The notes beneath the pieces were generated by a model that was given only the letters and a program-made list of their open reading frames with translations, was not told the DNA's origin and searched no databases. The position numbers and the translations under genes were made by a program. From Rhodococcus xishaensis (GTDB lineage Bacteria > Actinomycetota > Actinomycetes > Mycobacteriales > Mycobacteriaceae), in NCBI RefSeq assembly GCF_004011825.1, contig NZ_RKLO01000003.1, positions 186,001 through 250,000 of the forward strand: 64,000 nt of DNA, read 5' to 3'. Shown here one piece after another: positions 15,606 through 24,892 of the stretch; positions within the stretch are counted from its first letter, which is position 1, and each line of letters opens with the position of its first letter.

Positions 15606-17972
15606 TCAGGGCGTCGACTCGTGGCGTTGTTCGGCGACCCACGCCGCGATCTGGGTGCGCGACCCGAACCCGAGTTTGGTGAGGACCCGCTCGACGTGGC
15701 CCTCAGCGGTGCGCTGCGCGATCACCAGCGTCTCTGCGATCTCCCGGTTCGTCAAGCCACGTGCCACGAGATCCGCGACCTGACGCTCGCGACGGGTGAG
15801 CGCAGCCGTCACAGCGATCGGGTCCGCGATCCGCGTCGATGTGGTGGGCGCTTCCTTCTCGGCCCGCATCGGCTCGGAGCCGTCTCCCGGCGAGAGCGCG
15901 AACTCGACGGCGTCGGCGAACCCCAGGGCCTCACCCCGAGAAAAGGCCGTCTCGAAAGCCCGGTCACCGAGGATCTGCCGGCACTGTCTGCGGCACTGCT
16001 CGTGGTACTCGAGCATTCCCGGAACCGCCACCGGCGGCACCCCCATCTCCCGGCGCATTGCTTCCGCCGCACCCGACAGGATTGCGCCCCGTTGGCCCTG
16101 GCGCGCGTCGGCAGCAGCCCACGCCATCGCCTCGAGGCACCCCGCGCCGGCGAAGTGATCGTCGACCTCCGGTGTGAGTGGCAGCGCTTCGGCGAACAGC
16201 CGGGCGGCACGCTCGCGTTCACCTTGCCGCCACAACGTCAACCCGAGCACGAACATTGCCCCGGCCTGATAGAAAGTCGCGCCGTGGGCCCGCGCAATCG
16301 ACAGCAGTTCCTCGAAGTAAGCCGTCCCGCGTTCGGGATCCCCGCACATCCCGGCCACCATGCCCAGCGCCCCGAGGGTCCAGATGACTAGTGATAGCTC
16401 CGGACGCGCTCGGAACGGCCCGAGCGTGGGCTCGAACAACTCGGCTGCACGAGCGCACTCACCCTGATACAGCGCCTGCGCGCCGGCCGCGTGCAGGACG
16501 AGAGCATCGACGTACGGGTCCCCGAGGACCCGGGCGAGGGACCGCCCCCGTGCGATCAGCTCGGACGCGGCGGCGAAGTCTTCCTGCATGCTCGCGAGCA
16601 GGCTGGCATTGCAGAGGGCGGCGACGCGGATCGGATCGGGAACCTCATCGGAGGCATCGAGGACACGTCCGTACCAGCGTCTGCCCTCGTCGAGCATCCC
16701 CTTGCAGAACCAGAACGGGAACAGCGCCTTCGCCATCTGCACCCCGATCGCCGCCTCCCCGGACCCGGTCACACAGAAGTCGAAAGCTTCACGCAGATTC
16801 GCGGTCTCCCGGGTGAGCCGGGCGATGATCTCCACCTGACGTGGACCGACCCAGTCTGCCTCCGCACGCTGGACCAGAGCGCCGTACCAGTCGCGGTGTC
16901 GGCGACCGCACTCCGTCCGCTCACCCGCCTCGACGAGCCTTTCCTGCCCGTACTCCCGCAACATCTCGAGCATCCGATAGCGGACCACCGCATCGGACCG
17001 CTCCGCAACCAGGATCGACTTGTCGACCAGAGACCCCACCAGAGTTTGCACGTCCCCCGACACCACGTCGGCGGACACCCCTTCGACGGCGTCCAGCTCG
17101 AACTCGCCCGAGAAGACCGACAACCAACTCCACAGCCGGCGCTCGTCCGGAGTACACAGCTCGTAGCTCCAATCGACACTCATCCGCAGTGTCTGCAATC
17201 GCGACGGAGCCACCCGGCTGCCCGCGGTCAGCAACCGGTACCGGTCGGTGAGCCGCTCGAGGATCTGCTCCGGCGACAGCACCCGCACACGAGCGGCCGC
17301 GAGTTCGATCGCCAGAGGCAAACCGTGCAGGCGATGACAGATCCGGGCGATCGCAGCCCGGTTGCCCTCCGTGACGGCGAAACCCGGGACAGCGGCCTCG
17401 GCGCGCTTGACGAACAGCGTCGCGGACTCGTAGCTCGGCATCGCCTGCAGGGTCGGCGGCGAATCCGGGTCGGGAACCGGAAGCGGCGGCACCCGCAGAA
17501 CCGCCTCACCACCCACGTCGAGAGACTCCCGGCTCGTCGCGAGAACACGCAGACCTGGGCAGCTGCGCAGAAGCAAGTCGACCAACTTGGAGGCAGCCCC
17601 CAGCAGGTGCTCACAGTTGTCCAGCAGGACAAGCAGATCCCTGCTGCCGAGGAAGTCCACCAGCAGATCGGTCGGCGAACGCGAGGCAAGATCGTGCAGC
17701 CTGAACGCTTCGGCGACCGCGTTCGGGACCAAGTCCGGATCATGTAGCGCCCCGAGTTCGACGAGCCATGCGCCGTCACGGAAGTCGCGCTGCACCTCAC
17801 CTGCGACCTGCAACGCGAGCCGCGTCTTCCCGACGCCCCCGATGCCCGACAACGTCACCAGGCGAGACTTGTTGAGCAGACGTTTTGTCGCCGAGGATTC
17901 GCGCCTTCGTCCGACGAATGTCGTCAGCGCAGCTGGGAGATTTCCGACCCTTCTCTGGGTGGCCGTAGCCAT
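15606..17972 (-). CDS. ATP-binding LuxR-type transcriptional regulator, copy 2
   Basis: The 788-aa middle member of the triplet has the same architecture as its neighbours: FVGRRRE, Walker A GIGGVGKT, Walker B LLVLLDNCEHLLG, a TPR-like helical region and a C-terminal LuxR HTH (LTRRERQVADLVARGLTNREIAETL). The start at ATG 17972 is preferred over the upstream GTG at 17993, because the sequence GAAGAGAGACGGTCCATG is shared exactly with copy 3, where it precedes the only reasonable start. Long stretches are identical to copies 1 and 3. The extreme C-terminus (ESTP) follows copy 1, while the HTH follows copy 3, giving a mosaic pattern. Each gene is separated from the next by only 80-150 bases. Confidence 0.88.
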   Translation of the reverse strand: MATATQRRVGNLPAALTTFVGRRRESSATKRLLNKSRLVTLSGIGGVGKTRLALQVAGEVQRDFRDGAWLVELGALHDPDLVPNAVAEAFRLHDLASRSPTDLLVDFLGSRDLLVLLDNCEHLLGAASKLVDLLLRSCPGLRVLATSRESLDVGGEAVLRVPPLPVPDPDSPPTLQAMPSYESATLFVKRAEAAVPGFAVTEGNRAAIARICHRLHGLPLAIELAAARVRVLSPEQILERLTDRYRLLTAGSRVAPSRLQTLRMSVDWSYELCTPDERRLWSWLSVFSGEFELDAVEGVSADVVSGDVQTLVGSLVDKSILVAERSDAVVRYRMLEMLREYGQERLVEAGERTECGRRHRDWYGALVQRAEADWVGPRQVEIIARLTRETANLREAFDFCVTGSGEAAIGVQMAKALFPFWFCKGMLDEGRRWYGRVLDASDEVPDPIRVAALCNASLLASMQEDFAAASELIARGRSLARVLGDPYVDALVLHAAGAQALYQGECARAAELFEPTLGPFRARPELSLVIWTLGALGMVAGMCGDPERGTAYFEELLSIARAHGATFYQAGAMFVLGLTLWRQGERERAARLFAEALPLTPEVDDHFAGAGCLEAMAWAAADARQGQRGAILSGAAEAMRREMGVPPVAVPGMLEYHEQCRRQCRQILGDRAFETAFSRGEALGFADAVEFALSPGDGSEPMRAEKEAPTTSTRIADPIAVTAALTRRERQVADLVARGLTNREIAETLVIAQRTAEGHVERVLTKLGFGSRTQIAAWVAEQRHESTP

Positions 17973-18077
17973 GGACCGTCTCTCTTCCTCCACCCCTGCG
18001 GATTCGACGGTACGCGAACCCCATCGAGGGACCAGGCGAGACCGGACGACTTCGTCCGCCAGGCCCGATACCCCAGT

Positions 18078-20459
18078 TCAGTGTGTTGCGTCGTCGTGCT
18101 GTTCGGCGACCCACGCTGCAATCTGGGTGCGCGATCCGAACCCGAGTTTGCTGAGAACCCGCTCGACGTGACCCTCTGCCGTTCGCTGGGCGATCACCAG
18201 CGTCTCGGCGATCTCCCGGTTGGTCAGGCCGCGTGCCACGAGATCCGCGACCTGACGTTCGCGACGGGTGAGCGCAGCTTGCGCAGCGATCGGGTCCGTG
18301 ATCCGCGTCGATGTGGTGGGCGCTTCCTTCTCGGCCCGCATCGGCCCGGTACCCTCTCCCGCCGCCAGCGCGAACTCGACGGCGTCGCCAACCCTCAGGG
18401 CCGCACCCCGAGAGAAGGCCGCCTCGAAAGACCGGTCCCCGACGAGTCGCCGACACTGTCTGAGGCAATTTTCGTGGTACTCGAGCATCGTCGGAATCGC
18501 CACCGGCGGCAAGCCCATTTCCCGGCGCATCGCCTCGGCCGCACCCGACAGGATTGTGCCCCGTTCGCCCTGCCGCGCATCGGCGGCGGCCCACGCCATT
18601 CCCTCGAGGCACCCTTGGCAGGCGAAGTGATCGTCGACCGCCCGCGTGAGTGGCAGCGCTTCGGTGAACAGTCGGCACCCGCGATCGCGTTCGCCTCGCC
18701 GCCACAACGCGAGGCCGAGCATGAACATTGCCCTGGCTTGATAGGTACTCGCGCCGTGGGCCCGCGCGATCGACAGTGCTTCCTCGTGGTAGGCCGTCCC
18801 ACGTTCGGCGTTCCCGCTCGTACCTTCCACCAATCCCAGCCCCAACAGAGTCCGGATGAGCTGTGGCAGGTCCGGGCGTGCTCGGAGCGGCCCCAGCGCA
18901 GGCTCGAACGACTCGATGGCAAGAGCGCAGTTGCCCTGGTAGACCGCCTGCCGGCCGACCGCGTGCAGGACGAGAGCATCGACGTACGGATCCCCGAGAA
19001 CCCGGGCGAGGGATCGCGCCCGAGCAATCAGGCCGGATGCGGCGACGAAGTCTTCCTGAAAGCCCGCGAATGAGCTGGCAGAGCAGAGGGCGGCGACGCG
19101 GATCGGATCGGGAACCTCGTCGGAGGCATCGAGGACACGGCTGTACCAGCGCCGCCCCTCGTCGAGCATCCCCTTGCAGTCCCAGAACGAGTACAGCGAC
19201 TTCGCCATCTGCACCCCGGTCGCCGCCTCGCCGGACCCCGTCGCGCAGAAGTCGAGGGCTTCACGCAGATTCGCGGTCTCCCGGGTGAGCCGGACAATGA
19301 TCTCCACCTGGCGCGGGCTGACCCAGTCCGCCTCGGCCCGCTCGGCGAGAGCGCCGTACCAGTCCAGGTGCCGGCGCCGGCACTCCGTCCATTCTGCTGC
19401 CTGGACGAGGTTGTCCTGCCCGTAGTCCCGCAACGTCTCGAGCATCCGGTAGCGAACCACCGAACCGGACCGCTCCGCGATCAGGATCGACTTGTCGACC
19501 AAAGACTCGACCAGGGCCTGCACGTCCCCTGGTACAGCGTCAGAGCACACGCCTTCGACGGCGTCCAGCTCGAATCCGCCCGCGAAGACCGACAACCAAC
19601 TCCACAGCCTGCGCTCCTCCGGTGTACACAGCTCGTAGCTCCAATCGACACTCAGCCGCAGCGTCTGCAGTCGGGACGGAGCCACGCGGCTGCCGGCGGT
19701 CAGCAGCCGGTACCGGTCGGTGAGCCGTTGCAGAATCTGCTCCGGCGACAGCACCCGCACACGAGCGGCCGCCAGCTCGATCGCCAGAGGCAGGCCTTCC
19801 AGGCGATGACATATTCGGGCGATCGCAGCCCGGTTGCCCTCCGTGACGGCGAAACCCGGGACAGCGGCTTGGGCACGCTCGACGAAGAGGGTCGCGGACT
19901 CGTAACTCGGCATCGCCTGCAATGTCGGCGGCGAGTCCGGGTCGGGAACCGGCAGCGGCGGCACTCGTAGGACGGCCTCGCCACCGACGTCGAGGGGCTC
20001 CCGGCTCGTGGCGAGCACACGAAGGCGTGGACAGTTTCGCAGCAGCAGGTCGACCAGCTTGGAGGCCGCCCCGACCAGATGCTCGCAGTTGTCGAGCAGG
20101 ATGAGCAGATCCCTGCTATGGAGGAAGTCCACGACGAGATCGGTCGGCGACCGCGCACCCCGATCCTGCAGCCTGAAACGCGCGGCAACTGCGTTCGGGA
20201 CCAACTCCGGATCGCGTAGCTCCGCGAGTTCCACCAGCCATGCGCCGTCACGGAAGTCGCGTTGCACGTCGCCCGCGACCTGCAAAGCGAGCCGCGTCTT
20301 CCCGACGCCCCCTATACCCGTCAACGTCACCAGGCGAGATTCGGTGAGCAAACGCTTGGACGCAGAGACCTCACGACGGCGTCCTACGAATGTCGTCAAT
20401 GTGGCCGGGAGATTCCCGACCTTTCTATTGGGGGCCGTCCTCTGGGGGACCGTCGACAT
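18078..20459 (-). CDS. ATP-binding LuxR-type transcriptional regulator, copy 3
   Basis: The 793-aa first-transcribed member of the triplet has Walker A GIGGVGKT at residues 48-55, Walker B LLILLDNCEHLVG at about 115, a helical TPR-like middle and an HTH in about the last 60 residues. It differs from copies 1 and 2 mainly in scattered substitutions and at the C-terminus (AEQHDDATH). ATG 20459 is preceded by GAGGAAGAGAGACGGTCC, the same leader as copy 2. It is divergent from the acetyltransferase gene at 20600, with 140 bases between them. No sensor or ligand domain other than the helical region is visible, so the signal is unknown. Confidence 0.88.
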   Translation of the reverse strand: MSTVPQRTAPNRKVGNLPATLTTFVGRRREVSASKRLLTESRLVTLTGIGGVGKTRLALQVAGDVQRDFRDGAWLVELAELRDPELVPNAVAARFRLQDRGARSPTDLVVDFLHSRDLLILLDNCEHLVGAASKLVDLLLRNCPRLRVLATSREPLDVGGEAVLRVPPLPVPDPDSPPTLQAMPSYESATLFVERAQAAVPGFAVTEGNRAAIARICHRLEGLPLAIELAAARVRVLSPEQILQRLTDRYRLLTAGSRVAPSRLQTLRLSVDWSYELCTPEERRLWSWLSVFAGGFELDAVEGVCSDAVPGDVQALVESLVDKSILIAERSGSVVRYRMLETLRDYGQDNLVQAAEWTECRRRHLDWYGALAERAEADWVSPRQVEIIVRLTRETANLREALDFCATGSGEAATGVQMAKSLYSFWDCKGMLDEGRRWYSRVLDASDEVPDPIRVAALCSASSFAGFQEDFVAASGLIARARSLARVLGDPYVDALVLHAVGRQAVYQGNCALAIESFEPALGPLRARPDLPQLIRTLLGLGLVEGTSGNAERGTAYHEEALSIARAHGASTYQARAMFMLGLALWRRGERDRGCRLFTEALPLTRAVDDHFACQGCLEGMAWAAADARQGERGTILSGAAEAMRREMGLPPVAIPTMLEYHENCLRQCRRLVGDRSFEAAFSRGAALRVGDAVEFALAAGEGTGPMRAEKEAPTTSTRITDPIAAQAALTRRERQVADLVARGLTNREIAETLVIAQRTAEGHVERVLSKLGFGSRTQIAAWVAEQHDDATH

Positions 20460-20599
20460 GGACCGTCTCTCTTCCTCGCCCCTGCAGATTCGACGGTACG
20501 CCCACCGCCCTACAACGCCATACCAGGAGTGGACGAGTCGAGAGCCACGAACGAAGATCCCTACTACAACCGTCCGGGCACCGCACTACCGTTGACGTC

Positions 20600-21304
20600 G
20601 TGGACGGCCATCAGATCGACATCATCCGGCTCGCGTGGGCGCGCGAACTCGGCCTTCCCGACCGCGCCCTGGACGACTCTGGCGCCCGCCACGTAAGGGT
20701 TGACGACCTGGAGGACCGGATCCGCTTCGTGACGATCGCCGGCGCCGCAGCACTCGTCGGGCCCACGTGGGCCGTCGAACGCTCGCGTTCGTGCTCCAAC
20801 GACGAACTCGCGCGTTCCGGTGGCCTGCTTGCGCTCGCGAAGGACCACTCGGGCCGTGGATCCGGACCCGTAGAACTGGGTTGGGCTGCCGACTTCGGGA
20901 GCGCTGTCGCGGTCGAGGAACCCCTGGTCTCGCATGAGTTCGAACATGTTCTGGCCCTCGAGGCGGTATGCCCGCCCGACGATGTCGCCGAGGCCAGGCT
21001 GACCGCCAAGGCGAACTGGTTCACCGTCGTGGACGACGACCACGACCCGCTCGCATCAGCCGGATACCTGGAATGGCAGGGCATCATCGCCGACATGGGC
21101 ACACTGACGGCGCCGGCGGCCCGGCGGCGCGGGTACGGTGCTACCGCGACACAACTCGCCACCAACGACGCTCTCGATGCCGGCCTGATCCCGCAATGGC
21201 GTGCACACCGGGACAACATCGCCTCGCGCCGGCTGGCCACGAACCTCGGCTACGAGGAACTGGGAACATTCGTGTCGATCGTCGTGGCGCCCAGTACCGT
21301 GTGA
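20600..21304 (+). CDS. GNAT-family N-acetyltransferase
   Basis: This protein of about 234 aa has a C-terminal GNAT fold. The acetyl-CoA pyrophosphate-binding loop is in APAARRRGYGATATQLA, preceded by the beta strand IIADMGTLTAP and followed by the helix and strand N-ASRRLATNLGYEELGTFVSI. The N-terminal 100 residues show no motif I recognise. GTG 20600 is the best in-frame start; the open frame continues upstream into LuxR copy 3, which is not credible as coding on this strand. No clear ribosome binding site is seen. The acceptor substrate is unknown. It is divergent from the regulator triplet and co-directional with the next gene, 28 bases downstream. Confidence 0.75.
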   Translation: MDGHQIDIIRLAWARELGLPDRALDDSGARHVRVDDLEDRIRFVTIAGAAALVGPTWAVERSRSCSNDELARSGGLLALAKDHSGRGSGPVELGWAADFGSAVAVEEPLVSHEFEHVLALEAVCPPDDVAEARLTAKANWFTVVDDDHDPLASAGYLEWQGIIADMGTLTAPAARRRGYGATATQLATNDALDAGLIPQWRAHRDNIASRRLATNLGYEELGTFVSIVVAPSTV

Positions 21305-21332
21305 ATCAACGCGACACATGGAGTTGATCACG

Positions 21333-22394
21333 ATGAGCGACGACGGTACGCAGCGCTCGCCCGGCACCGAGAGCGGTGCCAGCTTCGTGGACCCGGGCAA
21401 GGAGTTCACCCGGGACATGCGGTACATCACGACGCGCATCACCGCCGACGGCCGCGACGGCTACCCCGTCGAACCGGGTAGATATCGGCTCATCGTCGCG
21501 CGCGCCTGCCCGTGGGCCAATCGGGCGATGATCGTCCGCCGACTGCTCGGACTGGAAAACGTTCTGTCCATGGGGATCTGCGGCCCCACGCACGACGAAC
21601 GCAGTTGGACATTCGATCTCGACCCCGAGGGCGTCGACCCGGTCCTGAAGATCCCGCGACTCCAGGACGCGTACTTCGCCCGCTTCCCGGACTACCCACG
21701 AGGCATCACGGTGCCGGCCATCGTCGAGATTTCGACTGGCCAGGTGGTCACCAACGACTTCCCGAACATCACCCTGGACCTGTCCACCGAGTGGAAGGAG
21801 TTCCACCGCGACGGTGCGCCGGATCTGTATCCCGAGGATCTGCGGAGCGAGATCGACGAGGTCGCCGAACTCGTGTTCCGGGATGTCAACAACGGCGTGT
21901 ACCGATGCGGCTTCGCCGGTTCGCAAGAATCGTACGAGAGCGCGTACGACCGACTGTTCGAGCGCCTCGACTGGCTGACCGAGCGACTGTCTGACCAGCG
22001 ATTCCTGGTGGGCGACACCATCACCGAGGCCGACGTGCGCCTGTTCACCACCCTCGCCCGGTTCGATGCGGTGTACCACGGGCACTTCAAGTGCAATCGG
22101 AGCAAACTGTCGGAGATGCCGGTGCTGTGGAACTACGCGCGGGATCTGTTCCAAACCCCTGGGTTCGGGGACACGATCGATTTCGCCCAGATCAAGGAGC
22201 ACTACTACATCGTTCACAAGGACATCAACCCGACACAGATCGTGCCGAAGGGGCCGGATCTGTCGCATTGGCTCGAACCACACAACCGGGAAACGCTCGG
22301 TGGCCGTCCATTCGGGGACGGCACTCCACCGCACCCGCCACTTCCAGAAGAGGTTGTACCGCTCTCACATTGGGCGACTACCGAGCGGGACTGA
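21333..22394 (+). CDS. Xi-class glutathione-transferase-like protein (glutathionyl-hydroquinone reductase family)
   Basis: This 353-aa protein has an N-terminal thioredoxin-fold domain with the catalytic motif ACPWANR (cysteine at residue 59). The C-terminal all-helical domain contains the Xi-class features RDVNNGVYRCGFA and FLVGDTITEADVRLFTTLARFD. Family members (YqjG, ECM4) remove glutathione from glutathionyl-hydroquinones. In an actinomycete, which makes mycothiol instead of glutathione, the equivalent would be mycothiol-dependent; that is inference. ATG 21333 is preferred because GGAG lies nine bases upstream. A role in quinone or aromatic-catabolism stress fits the catabolic neighbourhood. 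Confidence 0.85.
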   Translation: MSDDGTQRSPGTESGASFVDPGKEFTRDMRYITTRITADGRDGYPVEPGRYRLIVARACPWANRAMIVRRLLGLENVLSMGICGPTHDERSWTFDLDPEGVDPVLKIPRLQDAYFARFPDYPRGITVPAIVEISTGQVVTNDFPNITLDLSTEWKEFHRDGAPDLYPEDLRSEIDEVAELVFRDVNNGVYRCGFAGSQESYESAYDRLFERLDWLTERLSDQRFLVGDTITEADVRLFTTLARFDAVYHGHFKCNRSKLSEMPVLWNYARDLFQTPGFGDTIDFAQIKEHYYIVHKDINPTQIVPKGPDLSHWLEPHNRETLGGRPFGDGTPPHPPLPEEVVPLSHWATTERD

Positions 22395-22416
22395 AGTCGG
22401 CTGATAGCTTCCCAAT

Positions 22417-23049
22417 GTGAAACTTCGGACGATAGTGGCATGCCTGGTCTTGGCGATGGCGCTGGCCGCGTGCGGACAGAACTCGGACGCGAATCCCGTA
22501 GCAACGTCGTACGCCGCTCCTGCCGAATGCTGCACAGGCCTTTGGCAGACCGGCAGCCTCGAGGTTGGTGCACCACTGCCACCTACAGCGCCATCCACGA
22601 CATCCGAGCCATCCACGACATCCGAGCCGTCCGCCGAGGAGAGACAGATGCCGACCCTGATCGAGGTGACGCTCGAGGAGGTGAACGGTGGCGATGAGAT
22701 CGTGTACACGTTTCAGGGACAGGGCGCGGTCTCATGGTCCCTGCGCCCGGTGGCGGAGGCGATCGCACACGGCGGCCTCGGCGTTCAACATGTAGCTGGA
22801 AGCACCATCATTCAAGTTGATCTGGCTGGAGTCGGACCGTCTCCGGAAAACCGCGAAGCCGACGAGCCGCGGCGTCTGGCGAATGCCGGGCTCGGGAACG
22901 TCGTCGAGGTCGTCGAGATGCCATTGTCCGGTTCGGTTGCGCAGTCCTTTATCGGGTTGCGCCAGAACGCTTCCAACGTGGAGGTACACCACCGGACGGA
23001 CGGAGAGCACGCGCAGCTCGTGGTCACGATAGAAGGAGAACACACATAG
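22417..23049 (+). CDS. Putative secreted lipoprotein of unknown function
   Basis: The 210-aa product begins with a lipoprotein signal peptide (MKLRTIVACLVLAMALAAC), with the lipobox LAAC and acylated cysteine at residue 19. A Pro/Ser/Thr-rich linker follows, containing two exact copies of PSTTSE encoded by an 18-bp tandem repeat. The C-terminal 130 residues form a compact domain (EVTLEEVNGGDEIVYTFQG ... ) that I do not recognise. It is expected on the outer face of the cytoplasmic membrane. It begins 22 bases after the GST-like gene and may be co-transcribed with it. No enzyme motif is visible. Confidence 0.75.
   Translation: MKLRTIVACLVLAMALAACGQNSDANPVATSYAAPAECCTGLWQTGSLEVGAPLPPTAPSTTSEPSTTSEPSAEERQMPTLIEVTLEEVNGGDEIVYTFQGQGAVSWSLRPVAEAIAHGGLGVQHVAGSTIIQVDLAGVGPSPENREADEPRRLANAGLGNVVEVVEMPLSGSVAQSFIGLRQNASNVEVHHRTDGEHAQLVVTIEGEHT
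22591..22626 (+). repeat. Two exact tandem copies of an 18-bp unit
   Basis: CCATCCACGACATCCGAG occurs twice back to back inside the lipoprotein gene and encodes PSTTSE twice. The unit is a multiple of three, so changes in copy number keep the frame and alter only linker length. Confidence 0.9.
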
Positions 23050-23162
23050 GGCTGCACCGGGCCAGGAGCTCGACGGCACCCACCCCCCCATTCCGTATAG
23101 TCGTATTGGGAGTGACCACGCCACCCGGAATGCCGGACCGGGAGAACGAATTGAGGAGTGGG

Positions 23163-23903
23163 ATGGCCGACAGGCAGGGACGAGTCGAATCGACCATCAC
23201 CACAGTGCTGGACAATGCGAGCCGACTGCAGGCGCCAGCTGTGGCAAGGTACGTCGAGCGAGTGCGCCGCGCCCATCCCGATGAGACGCCCGCGCAGATC
23301 GTCGAGCGGATGGAGAAGATGTTCCTGACCGCGGTGACGAGCAGCGGGAGTGCGGTCGGCGCCACCGCCGCTGTCCCCGCGGTCGGAACAGCCGCGTCCA
23401 TCGCCGCCGTGGGCGCCGAGACTGCGTTCTTTCTGGAGGCCTCCGCGCTACTGACGCTGGCAATCGCTTCGGTGCACGGAATCTCCCCACACGACCATCA
23501 ACAACGTCGCACCCTCGTCCTTGCCGTCGCACTCGGTGAGTCCGGCATGGAGATCGTCGAACGGGCCACCGGACTGACGGCCACGAACTGGGCGCACCTG
23601 GTCACCGGACGGATACCGCCCCAGACCATGAAGGCGATGAACAGTTCGCTGGTGCGCAGGTTCGTGACGAAGTATGCGGCCAGGCGCAGCGCGCTCATCC
23701 TCGGCAAGCTGCTTCCGGCCGGCGTCGGCGCGGTAGTCGGCGGGGCCGGAAACCGTGCGATCGGCCGGGGTGTCATCGACAATGCCCGCGAGGCATTCGG
23801 GCCAGCCCCGCGGGCCTGGCGTGATCGAGTCGACGCACGCGATTCCGACGCGCGACTGCCGGTCAGCCCGGCACCGAACCAGGAGCGCAAGGTCTGCTCC
23901 TGA
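23163..23903 (+). CDS. Conserved membrane-associated protein of unknown function
   Basis: The protein of about 246 aa has a central hydrophobic, Ala/Gly/Val-rich stretch of about 60 residues (SGSAVGATAAVPAVGTAASI ... ALLTLAIASVHGI) that could form two membrane segments. A second hydrophobic patch follows (ILGKLLPAGVGAVVGGAGN). The N-terminus is predicted helical and charged. I do not recognise a family with confidence; it vaguely resembles EcsC-like actinobacterial membrane proteins. ATG 23163 is supported by GAGG seven bases upstream; the frame is open to 23106. It is followed 27 bases later by an alpha/beta-hydrolase gene, probably in the same transcript. Confidence 0.65.
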   Translation: MADRQGRVESTITTVLDNASRLQAPAVARYVERVRRAHPDETPAQIVERMEKMFLTAVTSSGSAVGATAAVPAVGTAASIAAVGAETAFFLEASALLTLAIASVHGISPHDHQQRRTLVLAVALGESGMEIVERATGLTATNWAHLVTGRIPPQTMKAMNSSLVRRFVTKYAARRSALILGKLLPAGVGAVVGGAGNRAIGRGVIDNAREAFGPAPRAWRDRVDARDSDARLPVSPAPNQERKVCS

Positions 23904-23930
23904 CGCCGATCCCGACGAGAGGACGACATC

Positions 23931-24749
23931 GTGCGCGCCGAGCGTTCCGACGGTCTCCACGTCCTCACCGCTGGGGCTGGCGAGCGGACAGTGGTTCTCT
24001 TGCACGGCTACTCGGACCACGGCGGAACCTGGCAGAAGGTGGTGCCCACCCTCGCCGAGCAGTATCGGGTGCTCGTCGTCGATCTGCCCGGTTTCGGTCG
24101 TAGTGCGGGAACCTGGCGAGAACCGGTCATCGACGGATACGTCGAGATCCTCAGTGACCTGGTCAATGATGAGTCCGACCAGGTCAGCGTCGTCGGAAAC
24201 TCGCTCGGCGCCGTGATCGCCCTCGTGTGGGCCTCCGCTCGGCCCGACCTCATCGCCGACGTCGTCCTGTCCGACATGCCCGGGGTCGTCCGGATCCCGC
24301 GCTCGTGGACCCGAGGTGCCCAACTACGCATGGATGGGCTCGCGGGCGCCCTCGCAGGCCCGATGCCGGACCGGTACGTCCAACGGATGATGGGTGCGGT
24401 GTATGCGCTTGCGGCGCTTCGGCATCCGAGCCGCGCGGACGCGAAGGTGCGGTCCGGCTACACCGAGCACTACGCGACCAAGCGTCAGGTTGCCGACCTC
24501 CTTGCTCTCGGCCGAGTCGTGATCCGGGAGATCGCAGAGCTGCCGATCCCGAGGATGATCGCCGACCTCGAGGTGCCCGCGCTGCTGCTGTGGGGTGCGA
24601 ACGACCTGCTCACACCTGCCCGGGCGGCTCGGCGAATCGCAGTCACGGCGGATCGTCAGGTGGCGGTCATACCGAGCTGCGGTCATTGTCCGCAGCTCGA
24701 CTGCCCGAGTGAGTTCCTGGGGGAAGTACTCCCGTTCCTGCGCCGATGA
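23931..24749 (+). CDS. Alpha/beta hydrolase
   Basis: This 272-aa alpha/beta-hydrolase has the oxyanion motif HGYSDHGGTW, the nucleophile elbow GNSLGAV (serine at about residue 89), the acid in LLWGANDLLTP and the histidine in SCGHCPQLDCPSEF. It lacks a signal peptide. The arrangement is typical of esterases, lipases and C-C hydrolases of the haloperoxidase/MhpC group; the substrate is not known. It starts at GTG 23931, with GAGAGGA as ribosome binding site seven bases upstream, and follows a membrane protein of unknown function. It shares only the fold with the hydrolase at 12079, not detailed sequence. Confidence 0.85.
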   Translation: MRAERSDGLHVLTAGAGERTVVLLHGYSDHGGTWQKVVPTLAEQYRVLVVDLPGFGRSAGTWREPVIDGYVEILSDLVNDESDQVSVVGNSLGAVIALVWASARPDLIADVVLSDMPGVVRIPRSWTRGAQLRMDGLAGALAGPMPDRYVQRMMGAVYALAALRHPSRADAKVRSGYTEHYATKRQVADLLALGRVVIREIAELPIPRMIADLEVPALLLWGANDLLTPARAARRIAVTADRQVAVIPSCGHCPQLDCPSEFLGEVLPFLRR

Positions 24750-24892
24750 GAACGGCGTCCGGGTCGGTAGTGTTGTAGCCATGCGCGAGCACCAGCTCGA
24801 TTACGGCGGGAGTCAGCCCGCCGCGACGCGCAAATCACGCAGCCCCTTCGTTCCCACCACTACCAAGTCCACTTGCGAAGAAGGCGCAGATC

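Noticed and set aside
16491-17747. Long plus-strand open frames across the LuxR genes
   Set aside because: They occur in the same relative place in all three copies, contain His/Gln/Arg-rich shadow sequence and lack start signals. The minus-strand proteins are clearly real.
20390-20599. Upstream extension of the GNAT protein
   Set aside because: It overlaps the 5' end of LuxR copy 3 in antisense, and the extra residues do not resemble a GNAT protein. GTG 20600 was used.
23096-23110. TATAGTCGTATTGGG, resembling part of a T7-type promoter on the minus strand
   Set aside because: It lacks the central CAC of the T7 promoter, no phage polymerase gene is present, and a partial match of this length can arise by chance.
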